A stretch of 64,000 nucleotides of DNA, taken from positions 10,250,701-10,314,700 of the forward strand of contig NC_040016.1 in NCBI RefSeq assembly GCF_000972845.2. Reading direction: 5' to 3'. Made by a program: the position numbers and the translations under genes. The stretch comes from Larimichthys crocea (lineage: Eukaryota > Chordata > Actinopteri > Sciaenidae). Shown here piece by piece: positions 1-13,330 of the stretch. Within the stretch, counting starts at the first letter, position 1. Every line of letters begins with the position of its first letter. The notes beneath the pieces are model-generated. The model made no database searches. It was given only the letters and a program-made list of their open reading frames with translations, and was not told where the DNA came from.

Positions 1-5
1 CACAC

Positions 6-36
<31 letters not shown>
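1..36. repeat. CA-dinucleotide microsatellite at the window edge
   Basis: The first 36 bases are an almost pure (CA)n run with one CG interruption. It is cut by the window start, so its full length is unknown. Confidence 0.95.
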
Positions 37-2420
37 TCCTACTTGCATTCCCTAACGCTTGATCTTAACCGTCACATCACAACTTATCTGTCTGACGGGG
101 TATGAAATTAAAATATTTACATGTAAATATTGACACATACACACACTCAGACCAACACAAAACCATGTACAACTCTCATTCTGAACACAAATTATCAATT
201 ATTTTGTTTAAAGAAAATTAACCATGTCAGAAAAAAAAGACTTTTCCAGAGTAGGTTTATATTTGAACTAAGACATCATAACAGTTCATGCACATGCATG
301 TTGATAATAATGTATTACAGATGCTGTCATTCAAACATTGTGCCCCAAAATAATCACTGCTTTGTGATGACTTGTTTCTCTGTGTGCTGTGAGATTTATC
401 CTGACCATAAAACCATAATGAAGTTTTAGTGGCTCTAACATCTGCAGCGCCCCCATCTGGCCTGTCAGCTGGTGTCAGGTACTGATTTCAGTGTGTGAGA
501 TGTGAGCTTTAATGAAATAACACACCTGTTGATCTTTCATCTCTGCCACCAAAACCACATCTGAGTTGAGCCCAGGCTCATGACTTTTTAACTCCAGCTC
601 GCCTGTATGTTTAAATGCTTTGTGCATGAGGAGCTGAATGCACAGTGTGATCTCTGTTCAGGAACTATCTTCAACGTCTTCCTCTTTGACAGACACAGCA
701 GAAACACAAGGCTACTGTTTTAATTCATCACCGACTTCCTCTTTATTCCAACACACCAGAATACACTGTATTAGTTTGAACTATAATTAAAATATAAATA
801 CATCCTAAAAGGAAACGCCCAAGTTTTCAAAAGTCTGCAGGAGTTGGAGGCTGAAGGAGGAGGAGGAGGAGGAGGGAAGATGGGGGTTGTAGATTAAACT
901 GTGAAGCATCCGAGCAAATTAAACTGATCACGGATTAATACTTTATTTTTTCAGCAGCAAACGCGCTGCTGTGGAAACTAACAGGCTGAATCTAAAACGC
1001 GCTAGAGGCGATATCCACACTGTGGAAACATCCACTCCCCTGGATCAGATTTATAGTCTCACCTCGACAGATCAGTGTGATGAGCTTTATCCGGCCGACA
1101 GTCCATTCTCCAGAGCCGGCTGTAACATCACAGAGACACGGACAAACACACATCCACAGCACTTATTCATGGACCAGCAGCTGCTGCTTGCAGGCTGCGT
1201 TGCCTTGTTCCGAAACCTCCTCCATGCTTTTTCCGGGGAGGGACTTCCAGTTCACTCAGCCTGCAGCCTGCATGCAGCTCTGACTGTCTGCTTCATGTCT
1301 GCTTCATGTCAGTATGTTATGTTGTGCACGCAGCTCATTTCATCACACTTTGAATGAAATCCATTAATAAACACTGTTTTATACACGATTAAGAATAATC
1401 TCCAAAATACACAGAGTTAGTAATTTATACTATAATTTATATATTTTTTTGTTCTGAATCTGAATTCTGTCTTTGTGAAGCACTTTAGTACAAAACACCT
1501 GTTTGCTACATAACTATATTCATTTAATTCAATTAAATCTGTTTTATTTGATCTATATATTTCTTATTTATGAATATTTTCTTATCCACCTTGCTGTAAC
1601 TAGTGAATTTCTCTATGGGCTCATTAAAGTCTATCTGATCTTATCTTAAATAAAAAATAAACTTAAAACTTGAATAATACTTCTGACTAATGACTTGAAT
1701 AAAGTTCAAGGATCCTATAATTGCACCAAATATATAAAATATATGAGATATAATTCAAAAAGGTGTATTTTAAAATTGATGTGTCTTTAATTGTAGTTTT
1801 GTAAACTTTTGTCTATACTTTTGTTAATCATACAAATAGTGCTCTCAATTTTCTTAATTAATTTAGCTGAGATTTAGTCATTCCTGTTTACAACTTCAAA
1901 AATTACTCTGTGAGTTGCATTTCAGTTTTTTTTGTTAATAAAAAAGTGTCTTATTTCTCTTATTCAGTTATAATAACCTGATGGTTATTGTACTGTTTTT
2001 AACTTAAACTTAAACAGTAATTACATGAGAGGTGTAAACTGGGTCTGTCTTGTGGTCTGGTGATCAGTGATCTAATTAGTTTCACATCAAATCGTTACAC
2101 AGTCAGAGAAATCCTATAACAGCGTGTATTACTACTAAAGAGCTGTTCAGTACATCGATAAAACCTGACCTACATGTATCTACGTTTAGACGCCCTTTAG
2201 GATGGGAAACAAAAAATAAATTACTGCTGGTTTTTTCAGAACATGGAAAAGTAAAAGTAAGTAAAAACTGGTTACACTGAGGGAGAGGTAACTGGTGACA
2301 CCATGATCTGCGTATATGTGTATTATAAACAACTTTCTGTTGTATGAAAAGCTTTAAATTGGTGCTCTGATGTCTGAGAACATCCTGCAGAACTAAAAAC
2401 CAAAACAAGAGCCAATGAAA
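37..2420. other. Intergenic stretch with no supported gene
   Basis: AT-rich DNA with short unrelated open frames. I see no frame with conserved-looking protein or paired splice sites. A GGA-rich run lies at 858-876. Around 1590-1650 there is a fragment that resembles the AATAAAGTCTATCT-type 3' tail of teleost LINEs. A more GC-balanced block at about 960-1370 could be regulatory, but nothing specific identifies it. Confidence 0.5.
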
Positions 2421-2427
2421 TATACTG

Positions 2428-2433
2428 TTTATT
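2428..2433 (-). promoter_or_regulatory. necap2: Candidate poly(A) signal of necap2
   Basis: The minus strand reads AATAAA here, about 850 bases beyond the necap2 stop codon at 3278. It is a plausible end for the necap2 3' untranslated region (about 2410-3277). Other AATAAA-like sites may be used. Confidence 0.5.
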
Positions 2434-3277
2434 TACAAGACGACATACATTTATACACTTTTTCAGAAAGGCACTTAATCAAATACTCAATGCAAATTAG
2501 CAAAAAGATTAAGGAAATTTCAATTTGGTAAAAGGCACATTTAAAAAAAAGAGACCCGACGGACACACGGAGAGCGTACACAAAGACAAACATGAACAAA
2601 CCAACAAAAGCATGTTCACACTTTGAACGACAGACAAAATGGCAATCATGACTTTTTTTTTTTCCCCACCCCAACGTTTTGATTTGAAAAAATCTGAAAT
2701 TTTTTCACGAAGGCTTAAGAGGTTTAATGTAAAACTAATAATCAAAATATGAATATAGCTTTGCAAGATCTCCTAAAAAAAAACAACAACACTAGGAAAG
2801 AGAAAACAACACACACATACTGGTATACAGCCAAACAAAACATGGATACTTCCAACAGGTAAATCATTGAACTTTCCCATATGTAAAAACTTTGAGATGA
2901 GTGGTGCTGGTGTAATGAGATAACTGTATGACAGGAGCATGAGGTTGTAAAGATGAGGAACAGAGGGACACAATCAAATCTGATTTTGAGATTAACGATG
3001 AAAAATAAAAGACAAAGTCCCACTGCATGAAGAGAATACGATTGTAAAAAAAAAAAATATGTACATGTTACTGTTTGTTCCTCCAGAGTGTGTTGTGTTG
3101 GTCAGCGGCCTAAGAGAACAGATTCTTTACAGAACAGGTGCAGTGAATGAGCCGGTCAAGTTTGACTAACAGTTCCTCTCTCTCTCTCTCTTTTTTTTTT
3201 TTTACGTTTCTTTCTGCCACAATCGTCCTGTCCATGGAATGTATGGAACCTGAGTGTGTGCAACGTTTTCTCACGAC

Positions 3278-6200
3278 TCAACTAAACTGCACCCATCCTG
3301 GTTTGACAGCATCTTTACTGGAGCTGTGGAGGAGAGGAGGAGGGTGGGGAGTGGAAGACGAGAGCGATGACGGGAGAGCAAAAACAAAAATATGAATGGA
3401 TGACGGACAAGATGGATTACTACACAGATGCAAATGCAGGTGACATTTACTTGTGAACTTACTTGGAGCCTGCAGATGTGAAATCGCCCCACAAGTCAGA
3501 GCTGGGCTGGGCTGCAGGGACGGAGGAGCCAAAGTCTAAAAGAGCGGCTGGATGTGGAGAAGACAACATTTATAGAGAGCTGTTAAAATGTTTTTAAATG
3601 CTGTGATTTGACACAAAAGCACCGTGATCACCTGTGTTCGTCTGTACAGCTGGGACTGTCTGCTGTCCCACCGGAGGTGGCATCAAACCTCCGGCCTTTG
3701 CACCTGGTGGAGGTGGGAGCAGCCCCCCACCCATAGGCCGTGCTTTGGCACCACCTGCTTCCTTCTTCTTGATATTCTGTGTTAGTCATGACAGTATTTG
3801 TTACTCTTTTCTTCATAAAAATCCAAAATAATTAATTTAAATCTGTGACGTTGGAGCTAAATTCTCACCCCGATGCTGATCTTGATAGTCTGTCCTTCTT
3901 TGAAGCTGAGGTCCAGCTTTGGTGCGGCGCTTTGAGTAGCTTCCATTTTTGCGAGTTCGCCTTCTTGCTTCACCCACCTTTAGAAACAGAGTCATGATAT
4001 TGTCACTAAGATTATTCTGGATACTGAGTCGTTGCAGTTGTAAGATGCAGATAAGAAAACATCAGGTTAATGATTCAATCAGACAGTAAAAATGTTTGGG
4101 AAGAGAAGATGACTTACTTAAAATGATCTTGTAAAGCTACGTTGAAGTCAAACGAGTCTCCACGATCGGCAAAACCCAGACCAATAAAAGCATGACGTCC
4201 TTTATAAAAAATAAAGGACAGTAAGATATACACAGTAAGGGATAATTATCCCTGGATTGTTTATAGGATGTATCAGTCTTTAAAAGAGACCAGGTAAATG
4301 CATGTATGTAGAAAAAGTCTTACCATTTCCATCCTCTATCCGGATCACAAAATACCTGCTGGAGTCTGTGACTGCTTCGACTACACACCCTGGATACTGT
4401 TCGACCGGAGCTTGGGCAAACAACTCTCCTACAAAGAACAAATGTACACCAAACGATGCCATGGAGGTTATTTTTTTTTTTCCATTCAAGGTAATCATGA
4501 AAAGGTTGGGGTTCGGAAGGACAAAGAACGATAACATATTCACCGATACATATTTCCTTAACAGTTCTCTGTGATGATAGTAATGTTGCTGTACTCACCA
4601 AGTTAACTAGGACTCAAAGCAAACCACACGTTTGTAACTAGCAAATCACAAATTATGTGTGAGGTGAGCACGAATTTGCTGTGTAATAAACATATTTAGT
4701 CATCACAACTGTAACTTAAAGCTGTTGAATACTGTACGTTTCCTCACGTAACTGTTCGCTTATTGACACAAACACTCAATAAACTTATAAAGAATTACTT
4801 AAAAAGGCACAACTTGGATAAAATATGTAGGTTATTGCCATAACAGCAAGATGCTTTAATGTTATCTGTCTTTGTTTTGTTAATATAAGGTGGAAAAACC
4901 TAAAAAAACACACCAGTCACAGATATGACGGCTGCTTTCATTCCCCCTTAATCGAGTAGAGTACACCACAGCAGCCAGTTTCCCTGAGGCTGTAGACCGT
5001 ATGTTTCAAGTCTCAAACGTTTTTTGTTTTTTCATCATTGTGCCAGACATTCGATCACTAACAAAGCTAACCATGGCAACTAACTACTACAGGATCTACG
5101 CTCCGTGATTATAAACCCAGCAGACAAAGAGACAGTGTCACACTGTTTCACGGCTAAATTGGTGAGGATTTCTTTCTACACTAATCAGGTGTGAAGTTTA
5201 AAATAAATGGTGACTTTTAAACAGACTTAAACATACTTTCAGACGTAAAAGAGTTAACTGTAAAGCGACTTGTCTTCATAAAATTAGTAATTTTTTAAGT
5301 ATTCTGACAAAGCGATGCACAAAACACGACGTCACATTTATTTGCAGGGAGATGTTTTTGTGTGTGTTTACCTGTGTTTCTGTCCTCTAACTTAATGTAG
5401 GCCATCTTGCCCTTAGCTGTGATTTTCATCCTACCGCTCCACGCTGGTTCATCCAGCTTCCAGTCAGCAGCGCTACAAAAAACACAAAGTCATCATTCAG
5501 GGGGAGTTTTGTTTTTACACGGGGGCAGGAGGAAGTGAAACACTTTCAGGAAGGCTACAGTCCTGCCAACAGAAGAAAAACATGTCACGTGAAGGACAGT
5601 GTTGTCTCCTTTTGTTGGTGGATTAATTAAAAAATATGATTACAATATAACACCTGTGGATCATTTAAAGATTTAAAGTCATCAAAAATCTCCCTTATTA
5701 GTATTAAAATAGAGAATTAAATCTTCACTCTGCAGCGGACAAAATAAAACACATTTAATCATTTATATTTCACATGAAATATTTTAAATAAATTCATGAC
5801 ATCTCAGTGGAGATACAGTCTGAATGCTCCAGAATAAAATAGGTAAGTGGACCTTGAGTTAAAGTTTTAATTTTTCTATTTTAATGTGGAGAATTAACAC
5901 ACAGTTTATATATAAAGACAATTTATTTACCGGCAGGGCAGAGATACACTCTGACCCTCTGCATCCATTATCGGACAAAGGTAGTCCAGCCATTTTAAAC
6001 TTTAAGCTTATCAGCAATGTCACCGTTTCTCTTCATATTCACACATATACATATTTTCTTTTTTTATAACAAACAAAGTGTGAGCACACACACGCTTATT
6101 ATTGACATTAGTCTGGATGATGGTGTCATATTTCTGTAAGCAGATACACAGGCAGATATAAATGAAATAACGTTATCTGTGTTTGCATATAAACTCATTT

Positions 6201-6497
6201 TGCACGTCTGTCAGTTAGTTTGTGCATATTAATATAAATATTTAACAGTTTAACTGTCTGTGTGGACTGAAACCCGTCGACTGACTTCAGCAGGGAGGCA
6301 GATAAAAGTGACAAACAGCCACACTAACGACACTTTGTCCGATAATGGATGTGTTTCCGTCAAAGTGTTGTTAACGTCGCTGCCCCGGTCCGCTCAGCTT
6401 ACCGATATCCGCGGTTCGAGGCCCGCGGCGGGATCCGATAAACATGGACCTCGGGCTTTACACACAGCATTGACTCATAGCTGTTGTCTTCTGCCAT
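3278..6497 (-). CDS. necap2: NECAP endocytosis-associated protein 2 (adaptin ear-binding coat protein)
   Basis: Eight coding exons on the minus strand, given high to low: 6497-6403, 5472-5372, 4428-4324, 4199-4118, 3977-3869, 3776-3632, 3547-3463, 3323-3278. All introns are GT-AG, phases agree, and the total is 768 nt, or 255 aa. NECAP proteins bind the AP-2 adaptor ear and act in clathrin-mediated endocytosis. The N-terminal PH-like fold (about residues 1-135) carries family hallmarks such as [13 protein letters not shown] and [15 protein letters not shown] proline-rich linker follows, then DLWGDF, an AP-2-binding WxxF-like motif, and the family's C-terminal WVQF (here followed by a single Ser) encoded by a 46-nt last exon. 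The NIKKKEGG-type segment and overall length fit NECAP2 better than NECAP1. The start ATG lies in a short leader, and the first residues [20 protein letters not shown] match the family. Reading through the exon 7 donor would end the protein early after SAGSK, so the spliced form is preferred. Confidence 0.93.
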
Positions 6498-6829
6498 TTT
6501 GTCAAGTTTCACTAACTATTAAACTCAACTTCCGACTTTCAATGGACACCACGGGAGGCCGGAGCTGGAGCTGAACCACCGCGACGACATCCATCCGACA
6601 AAGAGCCGCGGTGCTCGGATCGCACAGCGCCCGCTCTGGACGGGATGATCCACGGCACCGGAGACGCACAGAGACAGACTGACAGGTAATATACACACCT
6701 GAACTACCCACCCTGCCCCTAAATAACCAACCTTTATTAGAGAAAAAGTGTAACAACACATTTTTGAGATCTGCTCTCACCAAAGATTTTTTTCCCTTTC
6801 TCCCTCAAAAGAAAACATGTTAAAGGAAT

Positions 6830-7330
6830 ACTCCACATTGAATACCAAGAGAATTAGATGTAAATTTCTTAGTTTTCCTAAAGCGAAAGAGCTACACTTC
6901 AAAACAATAAATGACATTTATACTTGAGGTGAATTTTTTAAGACTTGAATTTAATTTAATGTGCATTTTGTAAAACAGAAGTAGAAACACTTGAACATTT
7001 GATGTTCTCGTGCAATCTATCTGATTTGTTTTTGGAAAGACTTCAAAAATTGGTTAACCTATAATAATATAGATGTGCCACCCCCAAAAATTGGTTAACC
7101 TATAATAATATAGATGTGCCACCCCTGACTTATTACTAATAATGTGAGATTTGGTGTCATAATGGAGGACAGAAAACTAGAATATAACATAAATAATTTG
7201 GTTATACTCGCCAAATATTTTCTACACAATGTAAATTGGTATTATGTATGTTGATATTATTTTTTATTTTTTACATTTCATGTTAATGGTAATACATAAA
7301 TAAATAATAGCTAAATAATTATGTATTTGT
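6830..7330 (+). mobile_element. Degenerate L1-like non-LTR retrotransposon fragment (ORF2 C-terminus)
   Basis: Conceptual translation with frameshifts and stops shows the reverse-transcriptase-associated zinc-knuckle pattern: KAKELHFKTINDIY, then CKTEVETLEHLMFSC, then FWKDFKNWL, then NNLVILAKYFLHN. This is the usual C-terminal tail of L1/Tx1-like ORF2 proteins. It is broken by several stops and by a roughly 40-bp tandem duplication at 7045-7124. It lies upstream of necap2 and downstream of szrd1. Confidence 0.75.
7045..7124. repeat. Two-copy tandem duplication of about 40 bp
   Basis: The segment beginning AAAAATTGGTTAACC and ending in GTGCCACCCC occurs twice back to back and is nearly identical. 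The duplication sits inside the L1-like remnant and arose after that element lost function. Confidence 0.85.
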
Positions 7331-8120
7331 TGAGTTAATTATTTGTTTGTTTGTTTTTCAGCAGTTTCAGCCCTCCATAGGTCTCTGTGTGCTAATAATG
7401 AGAAAGATAAAATACTGTATTTGACCATGAGAGGTGAAACTAAGTTAACAGGAGAGTCAGGGAGGTGTCAGTCATAAAGTCTGTCCACGTTAACTCAGTA
7501 AGATATCTAATCACCAAAATAAGTAAATCAGATGTGGGTTTATGATGTGAGACAGTGTTTATATATCGCTGCTGTCAGGGACATTTTGACGTATCACAGT
7601 AGGAAAAAACCCAGGTGTAAGTAATGCAATATTAATGGCTGAAATCCATTTAGCTGCTCCAGTTTCAACCCAGGCATTGTGCTTGCTGGCTCACTATCCC
7701 TACAGAGTTTTATTAATATCACATGTGATGTGCAACGTGTGAATGCAGGAGTTCACAGTTCTTTGTGATGGGAACAGTTGTTATCATAAAATCACATTAT
7801 CTGAGGCAGAGACATTTCCATCTCCAGTAATATGCAAGGCTCGTATTATAATAATAAAACTACAATTAAAGTTGTCTCAGCCTCACTTTCAAAATCCATA
7901 GAATAGACCTTATTGATCCCACACTGCTAACTAAAATGTTTTTTTGGGACTTTAAATTTATAATGTTTATGTTTTTCTTTATCTTATGATTTCATTTCAA
8001 TCATCGGCAGTCTATTCCTATCCAATTTATATAAATAACATACTTCCACACTACATACTTCTACTACATTCAACGGTTTGCTCAAAAACAAACATACACC
8101 AAGTCTCTTTTGGAAGTGTG

Positions 8121-8126
8121 TTTATT
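8121..8126 (-). promoter_or_regulatory. szrd1: Possible distal poly(A) signal of szrd1
   Basis: The minus strand reads AATAAA. The 2.3 kb between here and the szrd1 stop holds no other gene, and the mammalian gene also has a long 3' untranslated region. The choice of this site is a guess; transcript ends would decide it. Confidence 0.25.
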
Positions 8127-10449
8127 AAAGGGTATTCAAATGTCATTTTGTGTTTTTCAAGTTTCAAAATAACACCGACATCAAAACTAGACAGGTGGCT
8201 GTGAATGACTAAAACAAATGAGATCACATACTGTAGGTACAGGATGGATATTTGCTTTTAATCATCAGTTTTAAATGATTCGAAATGCATCTCATTTCAA
8301 AAATTTAACCTGATCCCTGGAAACAGCGTATCGTGGGCATGTAGGTCCAAATCCAATTTACAATCTTACGAATTATCCCCTCTGAACAGTGTATATTTTT
8401 CATAAAACAAAAATATTAAAGGTGTTAGAGCTGCACCGGATAACTTATACTGCTGTCATCAAACAACAACAAAAAGGTAAATTCATATTCCAGACATTTC
8501 TGCAGCTGGTGAGGTTTGAATAAGTAAGTACAAGTATTAATACAGCCGTTTTAGCCATCTCGAGAAGTTTGTTGTAGTAGAAACAAGTTATTCAATTTAC
8601 TGTTAGTCATGATGGTTCTTGATATTTCCAATCGATGGTTTTACTGACAATAGAAATTATTCGGACAAATCATGGAGCATTATTGCACTCTTACTTAGCA
8701 TGGTTTTGTATTTATCTAAAACGCTCACCAATTGCAGCTATAAGCAGTGGTTTATGAAGCAATTCACCGTAAGTGCATTAAAAAAAAGCACAAGATTAAC
8801 AATCACTACTCACTGGAAAATGTCTTTAGCCAGGAATCATTTGTCGTTTTAAGGCATACACGTCAAATGGTTCAAAATTTGCTGCAGGTTCATTTACTGT
8901 GGACCTGTCAGTAACTCTCAGTACTGGTAATGAATCACTGTTTGATGAGATTATTGATTTATGTTCAAATCAGTGGCAAACAAGCAAGCAATGGTGTAAA
9001 ATCATTTTATGCATTTAAAAAAAAAACAAAAAAAAAAACACCACTGGGAGACTTTCATCAAAACCAGGTGGTGGAATTTGGCTTATTCTGCTGATTAAAA
9101 TCAGATTTCTGATATTTTTTTAGATCATTTTTGTAGTTTCCACCACAAATTTTGTCCCCAAAATAAAGCAATAGTCATCCTCCACACTGGGCATTAAATA
9201 GTTATTTCTAAAGCGACTGTAAACCGTCATTTTAATAGCACAATCAGTCAATATACTGTAACTGGTGCAAGTCGTAGAGTGTAGTTGGCTGTAAGCGAAG
9301 CGCCAACTTCTATTCTGATAAGAAACAGCGAGGCAACGCACACAGGAACATTAACGCACAATAACTTTCATTTCATGAATAGGTCTGACCTTTTCCAATC
9401 GGATAAAATTGATTTAATTTAAATGACACTACCAATACAGTTTCCTATGCAAGCTACATCATCTAATCTGATACACTACTGAGCTCCTGACCTAAACATA
9501 TATGTCTGCAAATAACCCACAAACATGAAGAAACAATGTAAACTGTTTTAAAACAAAAAAAATACAGCACAGGTAATTAGACAATATGCAAAAAATAATC
9601 CAGGGAGTAAATTCATTGTTATTGCTCCAACAAGCCTAGATTTTGTGACATTCCGTCCTTCCGATCTATAATCTTTGGCCACAGGCTGTGTGCCCACCGG
9701 GCATTTCTTTCATAGCCACCAGTGCCAAACAGAGGCCTGTGGAAAGTGCTCTGCCACTGCTATGCAACTACAGTATTAAAACACACTTTTGTGCACTTGT
9801 ACTCAAAAGGCTGGGTCAGTTTTACTTTCTATCGCCTTGTAAGCAAGCTGCTGAACACAGTAAACTCTCGGCACTGTCAAGCACTTAATTTCCACTGAAC
9901 CTGACAAAACTGAGGCCAGCTCCCCCGGTGGACACCCAGCCATGATCCACGCTCCATCAGTGGAAAGGCCAGCTCGTTCGTTTGCACATCTCTGGGGAAA
10001 TTCCCACAGATTCACAAGCTCTCCTTATCCTCCCTGAAGAGACAGACACCTGATGCCCTGGCGCTTGGCCGGCCAATCATACCTAAAATCATAGGGCACC
10101 TCATGGTACATCTAAGTTTCACAGTGTGTAGGGATGTGAGGCCAAAGCCTGTTCACAGTGTGGAACAGAAGGGGGTTCAGATCATTGGCTGATCTCTGCC
10201 AGCCCCTTGCAACGTTCCACTTAGGGAAAAGACAAGGTGAAAGGCAAAGACCATGCCCGTAAGCAGAGTAGAGAGAGGGTGGAGAAGTTCATTTCCATGC
10301 TACGCCTTCTTCATATTTCTAATGTCTGTCAAATATTTGTGTCATCCCACCACTCTGCTCTTCATACCACACACACACATCCCCTTTAACTGCCACCCTT
10401 CATGCCCTCTCAGGGAGACAGCTGATTCCTCGCAGCAGGTAGCTCCTGT
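8127..10449 (-). other. szrd1: Probable long 3' untranslated region of szrd1
   Basis: No credible coding frame on either strand. The interval is directly downstream of the szrd1 stop codon. The part at about 9600-10450 has higher sequence complexity than the AT-rich surroundings, as expected of a transcribed 3' end. Assignment is by position only. Confidence 0.4.
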
Positions 10450-12650
10450 TTATCTGCAGAGTCGGAAGCCTGAGGTGCCATCTGGACCGGTGGGCTGGCG
10501 GATCACATGATTGTTTGGACGAACTGGTTCTGACGGTTGCTGCGTGCTCATACGGGCCGGCCTAACGATATGTGGAGAAATTAGAATAAATTACATAACA
10601 GTGTTTTTTTTCTAGCTCTCATTTTTCCTGCTGTGTCATTGTTGTTCTTACCTGTCCTGGCATGGATTGTCCTGAGGCGTATCATCCGAAGAAGCACTAC
10701 CCAAAATCCTTCTTCGGGCTTCGGCATACTCTGCCTCTCGCTGGGCCAGGGACTTCATCTGCTGAGAGGGACGAGACGAGGACGCAGCGTTTCCTGCGGT
10801 ACCGTTATTTGAAGGACGTTTCAAAATTCTGATTTGTGGTGGCGGTGCTGCAGGCAGGGAGTCATCCTGGATTACAATAGCAGTCCGAACAGGTGAGCCA
10901 CCCGAACCCAGATTGGACTTCTTGTGTCTGTAAAAACGTGTGAGAGGAATAAAATTACTGGAAAAAAGTTCATTTTGTCCATGTATTGAACATTTTTTGA
11001 TAACTTTTCTTTTTTCTTACTTTGCCTCCTGATTTATTTTCAGCTTAGCCTCAAGCCTCCTCTCGATTTCCTAAGGAAAAAAAGACATTTATTACATGTG
11101 TATTAAAGTTCATTCTCTGCCTTGCTGATCTGTACAACAAACATTCAGATTTCTTAAGCTGCTGGATGGTTGCTGAAATTAAAAACACGTGCTCTTCAAA
11201 GATATAATGACTTTAATCATTACAATCGTTAACCATGGTAAGGGACATGTCTAATCTCTGGGCAAGAGGTGACCAAACAATTGACAATGTAGACTGTCTG
11301 CACCGCGCCTCGCAGAATCACATTACATTTGTTAAGAAATTGCTCAACTATGGCACCAGGAGGAAAGACTCAGTGACTCAACAAGTGAATTTCCCCAGTG
11401 TGGGAACAATAAAGTCTATCTTATCTTGTCTTTGCAGTATGGTATTTATTGTATAAAAGACTGAGAAGTTTAACACTGTAACACAGTATCCAGAAATAGT
11501 ACTGATTTAAAAAACAAAACATGGGAGCACAGGGACAGGTCATATCGACTTATGCGTACAGCTACGGCTTTTATGGTTTGGGGGGTTTCTATCTTAACAA
11601 GGAAGAGGGCAGCGGTTAAATAAATGTGATTCATTATGTATATTTTCAGACTTAAGTTAAAACTCAGTCAATAGAAAGACGACATGGTAAGTTGTTCAGG
11701 TTGCTCATAATCAGGATTAGAGGATTAAAAAAATGCCACAAGTCAAACTTTAAATATAATCCATATGCTTAATAGTATCCATAATAGATAGATATACTTT
11801 ATTTATTCCAAGCTGGGAAATTACAGCAGCAGCAGCATTACACACAGTGACAATAGACAACATAGGAATAAAAATATAAAGAACAAACTATACTATATAT
11901 AAGCTGCTGCACTGTAATTTCCCAGCTTGGGATAAATAAAGTATATGTATCTATCTATTTAATAATAAGGTTATGTACTGTCATAATGGTGTCAGTGGAC
12001 ATGTGTTTGCAGGCACTTTAAATGTGTGACATTGTAGCGGATATAAAATTTGATTTCAGGGGTTAGATTACAAAAACATTTTGACTACTAACAGATCATT
12101 TTACACAGTTTGCCACAATCAAATCAGACCGCTCCAATCCTCCAATATACACGTTAGAAAAAAAATATTTGATTATACTTTAATATTTTATGAACAAAAA
12201 CACTTTGATGTTAAGATATTATAATAATTCAGCTCAGTGCAGCGTGTCATTTCCGCACTGGGCGGGTCTAAACAATGAAGGGGAGAGAAAAAAAGTCGAC
12301 TTTGTGTTTAAAAAATTAAACTTTTTCTTTTGTGGGTTTATAACTCAGTTTTTTATTATTTATCTTTAAATCATCTGGTGGTGCCAATAAGACTGACATG
12401 CAGCCAGGCTCCGTCCCGTGTCGTTGTGGGACAGCGAGGCCTGCAAAAGACTCAACTCGGGAAAGCAAGGCAGAGAAAACAACCCGACATAAATTTGTGT
12501 TGTTGTTGCTGTTTATGTATTCAAGCGACACACACACACACATCCATGCTGGCTGACCTGAAATCACAGTTACACGCTTTTAGTTTGAGTGTTTCTCACC
12601 CCGCTGTCCGCCGCCTCTTCCCAGCTCTCTGCAACCTCTTCATCCTCCAT
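10450..12650 (-). CDS. szrd1: SUZ domain-containing protein 1
   Basis: Four coding exons on the minus strand: 12650-12600, 11070-11021, 10927-10652, 10561-10450. Phases agree and the total is 489 nt, or 162 aa, close to the roughly 150 aa of the mammalian protein. The start [17 protein letters not shown] and the exon 2 product [17 protein letters not shown] match the family. Exon 3 encodes [20 protein letters not shown] and [19 protein letters not shown], the core of the SUZ RNA-associated domain (about residues 50-118). Exon 4 encodes the SUZ-C-like tail with [16 protein letters not shown] domains bind RNA or RNA-decay factors; the cellular role of SZRD1 is poorly known. The last four residues (RLCR) differ from the mammalian basic ending. 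The gene diverges from fbxo42 across about 4 kb. Confidence 0.93.
11280..11440 (+). mobile_element. Teleost LINE 3' tail remnant in szrd1 intron 1
   Basis: The segment ends in GTGAATTTCCCCAGTGTGGG followed by ACAATAAAGTCTATCTTATC, the characteristic end of a very common fish non-LTR retrotransposon family. Only the tail is recognisable. It lies between szrd1 coding exons 1 and 2. Confidence 0.6.
11785..11960. repeat. Foldback (inverted-repeat) element in szrd1 intron 1
   Basis: The left arm at 11785-11834 (TAGATAGATATACTTTATTT onward, containing AAGCTGGGAAATTACAG) is matched in inverted orientation by the right arm at 11902-11960. The loop is about 67 bp. Part of the loop (GACAACATAGGAATAAAAAT and following bases) recurs almost exactly at 47039-47080 near a GATA microsatellite, which marks this as a dispersed family rather than a local palindrome. 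Confidence 0.75.
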
Positions 12651-13330
12651 GTTTTAACACAAACGCCTGGCTGTTTTGGTCTTCGGCTCCACCACCACCG
12701 CTGCTTTAACTACTCCTCCATCCGCGCAGAGGGCCTGGGCAGCGGGCAGCGCTCACACAGTCCCCCCCGGGGAGAGTTTAATCTGACGGGTGTTTGTGAT
12801 TAAAACGACGGTTGGAGTTATTACAACGATCCAACCGTTGCTCGGCCGCGTGTTAGCCTGCTAGCTCAAACTGAGGGCAACCCCTCCTCTCCCGGGCTGC
12901 CTGCTACTTTAAATTTGGCGTCACGTCCACCTCAGTTAAATAAACACACCTCTCACAAACTCAGACTGTACACATTAATATTGAGGTATTAAAAAAAAAG
13001 TAAGCTACGGTTTTAATATTAAAGTAGTGCCGCTCAAGTTTAACCGTTAAAACAAAGACGTTACATTAACGTTAGCCTCCGCGTGCTAGCTCCCAAGTTT
13101 CCAGACACCTAACTGACAGGTGCTTTATGATTTAAGAAAATAATAAATAAATCACTTAAATGTTTATAAACACAGATCATTTATGTTTTTTTTCCCTAAG
13201 ACACACATTACTCCACCACACTGTCGTCGTATTTTAGTCGTTTTATTATTATTATTATCAAGGCAGCGACAGTTTGGATGAAGCCGTTAGCACCGTTTGA
13301 GGGTAACCGTGCTGCGTTCAAGTTCCTTTG
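12651..13330 (-). promoter_or_regulatory. szrd1: Presumed szrd1 promoter and 5' untranslated region
   Basis: This is the sequence upstream of the szrd1 start codon. It is rich in CpG compared with its flanks (for example around 12730-12900) and contains several TTAGC/GCTAGC words, at 12852-12865 and 13071-13092. The transcription start was not located. Assignment rests on position and base composition. Confidence 0.4.

Noticed and set aside
971..1357. 128-codon open frame as a gene
   Set aside because: No recognisable domain, starts at GTG rather than ATG, and has no splice context.
3459..3461. Stop codon for necap2 right after SAGSK
   Set aside because: AAGTAAGT is a good splice donor, and a 46-nt downstream exon supplies the family's C-terminal GWVQF in the right phase.
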